DNA of 33,189 bases. Source: Chitinophagaceae bacterium UBA2789 (GTDB taxonomy: Bacteria > Bacteroidota > Bacteroidia > Chitinophagales > Chitinophagaceae). The position numbers and the translations under genes are program-made. The stretch is from the NCBI GenBank assembly GCA_002352145.1, contig DEHX01000079.1:8720-41908 (forward strand). The letters run 5' to 3'. Each line of letters opens with the position of its first letter. Position 1 is the first letter of the stretch. The notes beneath the pieces were generated by a model, which searched no databases, was not told the origin of the DNA, and was given only the letters and a program-made list of their open reading frames with translations. Below, one piece after another: positions 31,472-33,189 of this stretch.

Positions 31472-33013
31472 TTATAAGGGAATATTTCCGTGTTTTTTCC
31501 TTGGCCGCTTGGCTACTTTGTTTTCCAGCATAGCAAAAGCCTTGATGAGTTTCTTCCTTGTTTGTTTTGGTTCTATCACTTCATCAATAAATCCTCTTTC
31601 TGCAGCAGTGTAAGGGTTTGCAAAGAGTTCAGCATATTCAGCCTCTTTTTCCAGCAGTTTTTTAGCCGGGTCTTCGGCTGCAGCAATTTCATTTTTGAAA
31701 ATGATCTCACTGGCTCCTTTGGCACCCATCACAGCGATTTCAGCAGTAGGCCATGCGTAGTTCATGTCGGCGCCAATGTGTTTGGAGTTCATTACATCGT
31801 AAGCGCCTCCATAAGCTTTTCGGGTAATAACAGTACAACGGGGAACAGTAGCTTCGCTTAATGCATACAGGAGTTTTGCTCCATTGGTGATGATGCCATT
31901 CCATTCCTGGTCAGTGCCGGGTAAAAAGCCTGGTACATCCACCAATACCAATAAGGGAATATTGAAACAGTCGCAGAACCGGGTGAATCTTGCTCCTTTC
32001 TTCGAGCTTTCAATATCCAGTACCCCGGCAAGACTTTGCGGCTGATTGGCAACGATACCGATACTTCTTCCGGCAAGCCGGGCAAAGCCTACCACAATAT
32101 TATCTGCATAATATTCATGGATTTCAAAAAAACTATCTGTATCACAAATCCCTTTTATCACTTCCCGGATATCATAAGGCTGATTGGCGCTGGCAGGTAC
32201 AATTGTTTCCAGCACCTCTCTTGTTTCATCTCCCAAAGTGTAAGGAATTTTCTGCACTACATCCTCGCAGTTTTGCGGCATATAACTCAGCATTTTTTTT
32301 ACCTGGTTGATGCAGTCCATATCATTCAATGCTGTAAGGTGTGTTACTCCTGACTTAGTAGAGTGAGTAGATGCACCTCCCAGTTCTTCTGAGCTTACTT
32401 CTTCGTTGGTTACCGTTTTTACTACGTTTGGACCGGTTACAAACATGTAACTGGTGTTCTCGACCATAATGGTAAAATCAGTCATTGCAGGAGAATATAC
32501 TGCGCCACCTGCACAGGGCCCCATGATGGCAGAAATCTGTGGTATTACACCAGAGGCCTGCACATTCCTAAAAAATATATCAGCGTAGCCGCCCAGTGAT
32601 CGTACACCTTCTTGTATGCGGGCACCACCTGAGTCATTTAATCCTACCATGGGGGCACCAGATTTCATGGCCATATCCATAATGCGGCAGATCTTTTCGG
32701 CATGTGTTTCAGATAAGGCACCGCCAAAAACAGTAAAATCCTGGGCAAAAACATATACAAGTCTTCCGTTCACAGTTCCGTACCCGGTAATAACACCATC
32801 TCCATAATATTTCTGGTCTTCCATACCAAACTCCTTTGTTCGGTGTGTTACCAACGCCCCGATTTCTTCAAATGAGCCGGGGTCCATGAGCAGTTCAACC
32901 CTTTCTCTTGCCGTAAGTTTTCCTTTTTTGTGCTGCGCTTCAATTCTTTTTATGCCACCGCCCAATTTTCCTTCTTCTAATTTTTCCCGTAGTATTTCGA
33001 CTTTTGACTTCAT
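31472..33013 (-). CDS. Acyl-CoA carboxylase beta (carboxyltransferase) subunit, propionyl/methylmalonyl-CoA type
   Basis: Carboxyltransferase of 513 residues, typical of PccB, MmdA and related enzymes. Motifs include KLTARERVELLMDPGSFEE (33-51), the first oxyanion region DSGGARIQEGV (about 127-137), GPCAGGAVYSPAMTDF, FVTGPNVVKTVTNEEV with the following GGASTHSTKSGVTH, and in the second half NQPQSLAGVLDIESSKKGARF, VDVPGFLPGTDQE, RKAYGGAYDVMNSKHIGAD and WPTAEIAVMGAKGA. These are the expected features for biotin-dependent carboxyl transfer to or from an acyl-CoA. Whether it works as a propionyl-CoA carboxylase with separate biotin subunits or as a sodium-pumping methylmalonyl-CoA decarboxylase cannot be told from this gene alone. 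The small gene 32 bases upstream on the same strand may bear on that choice. Confidence 0.93.
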   Translation of the reverse strand: MKSKVEILREKLEEGKLGGGIKRIEAQHKKGKLTARERVELLMDPGSFEEIGALVTHRTKEFGMEDQKYYGDGVITGYGTVNGRLVYVFAQDFTVFGGALSETHAEKICRIMDMAMKSGAPMVGLNDSGGARIQEGVRSLGGYADIFFRNVQASGVIPQISAIMGPCAGGAVYSPAMTDFTIMVENTSYMFVTGPNVVKTVTNEEVSSEELGGASTHSTKSGVTHLTALNDMDCINQVKKMLSYMPQNCEDVVQKIPYTLGDETREVLETIVPASANQPYDIREVIKGICDTDSFFEIHEYYADNIVVGFARLAGRSIGIVANQPQSLAGVLDIESSKKGARFTRFCDCFNIPLLVLVDVPGFLPGTDQEWNGIITNGAKLLYALSEATVPRCTVITRKAYGGAYDVMNSKHIGADMNYAWPTAEIAVMGAKGASEIIFKNEIAAAEDPAKKLLEKEAEYAELFANPYTAAERGFIDEVIEPKQTRKKLIKAFAMLENKVAKRPRKKHGNIPL

Positions 33014-33045
33014 AATAAATGTTGTTGTGAATGGTCAATTGATGA

Positions 33046-33189
33046 TTAATGTGCCAGCCTTCTTTTCCAGCTGGTGGATTTATGTTCAACCGGATTGAGC
33101 ATTTTCTTTTTCTCCTGCCAGTACTTTAATGCTGCCAGTGCTGCAATCTCTGCATTGGCCTTTTGTTTTTCTTTTATCTTTTCAGGGGT
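33046..33189 (-). CDS. C-terminal part of a small protein, possibly OadG-like
   Basis: I translated this tail by hand: 47 residues are open from the window edge to a TAA at 33048-33046. The visible sequence has a Lys-rich start (TPEKIKEKQKANAE), an Ala-rich helix (IAALAALKYWQEKKK) and ends STSWKRRLAH. An Ala-rich helix followed by a short basic, Trp-containing tail resembles the end of gamma/delta (OadG-type) subunits of decarboxylases, which often sit beside acyl-CoA carboxyltransferase genes in this phylum. That reading is tentative because the diagnostic N-terminal membrane helix lies outside the window. It ends 32 bases before the carboxylase start, so co-transcription is likely. Confidence 0.6.
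   Translation of the reverse strand, partial: TPEKIKEKQKANAEIAALAALKYWQEKKKMLNPVEHKSTSWKRRLAH

Noticed and set aside
1..33189. tRNA, rRNA, CRISPR array, insertion sequence, prophage or attachment site
   Set aside because: Gaps between genes are all under about 250 bases, and none showed tandem repeats, cloverleaf-type pairing, transposase or integrase sequence by eye.

Overview
The window looks like an ordinary chromosomal segment of a Bacteroidota bacterium, most likely a Chitinophagaceae-type member of the Sphingobacteriia/Chitinophagia. The support is a PorX regulator of the type IX secretion system (T9SS), a giant subtilisin-like protease with a T9SS C-terminal sorting domain, the LpxC-FabZ fusion typical of the phylum, and repeated TAnnTTTG-type -7 promoter boxes. 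No rRNA, tRNA, CRISPR array, insertion sequence or phage gene was seen, and every main ORF is intact. Coding density is high; no gene-free gap exceeds 300 bases.

Layout: 1-3377 (minus) is a complex I operon, nuoA-nuoB-nuoC-nuoD-nuoH, cut by the left window edge. nuoH follows nuoD after one base, so no nuoEFG sits at its usual place. 3474-4199 (minus) is a ferredoxin-NADP reductase-like flavoprotein just upstream of nuoA. 4305-7733 (plus) is mfd. 7852-13320 (plus) is the 1822-residue secreted S8 protease, closed by a perfect 30-base palindromic terminator. 13374-13577 (minus) is a small conserved-looking protein of unknown function.

13784-18835 (minus) is a tightly overlapping five-gene operon: LolA-like periplasmic carrier, two FtsX-type permeases, a LolD-like ATPase and an outer-membrane beta-barrel. 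Together these could form a complete inner membrane-periplasm-outer membrane route for a lipid or lipoprotein. It is the best candidate here for a little-described system.

19004-20983 (minus) is gyrB. 21134-22501 (plus) is a lipoprotein of unknown function. 22511-23956 (minus) is lpxC-fabZ and 24860-25903 (minus) is lpxD; the two lipid A genes are separated by an opposite-strand gene for a secreted WG-repeat protein (24198-24779). 25964-27190 (minus) is an HD-domain phosphohydrolase, divergent from porX (27323-28879). Then come a small conserved protein (29000-29281), a PhnP-like metallo-hydrolase (29324-30103), and an acyl-CoA dehydrogenase (30259-31401) whose upstream region carries a perfect operator-like dyad and a strong leader hairpin. 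The right end holds a minus-strand acyl-CoA carboxylase beta subunit (31472-33013) preceded by the tail of a small, possibly OadG-like protein.

Themes are respiration (complex I), envelope biogenesis (lipid A genes, LolA/FtsX operon), T9SS secretion (PorX and one cargo protein) and acyl-CoA metabolism.
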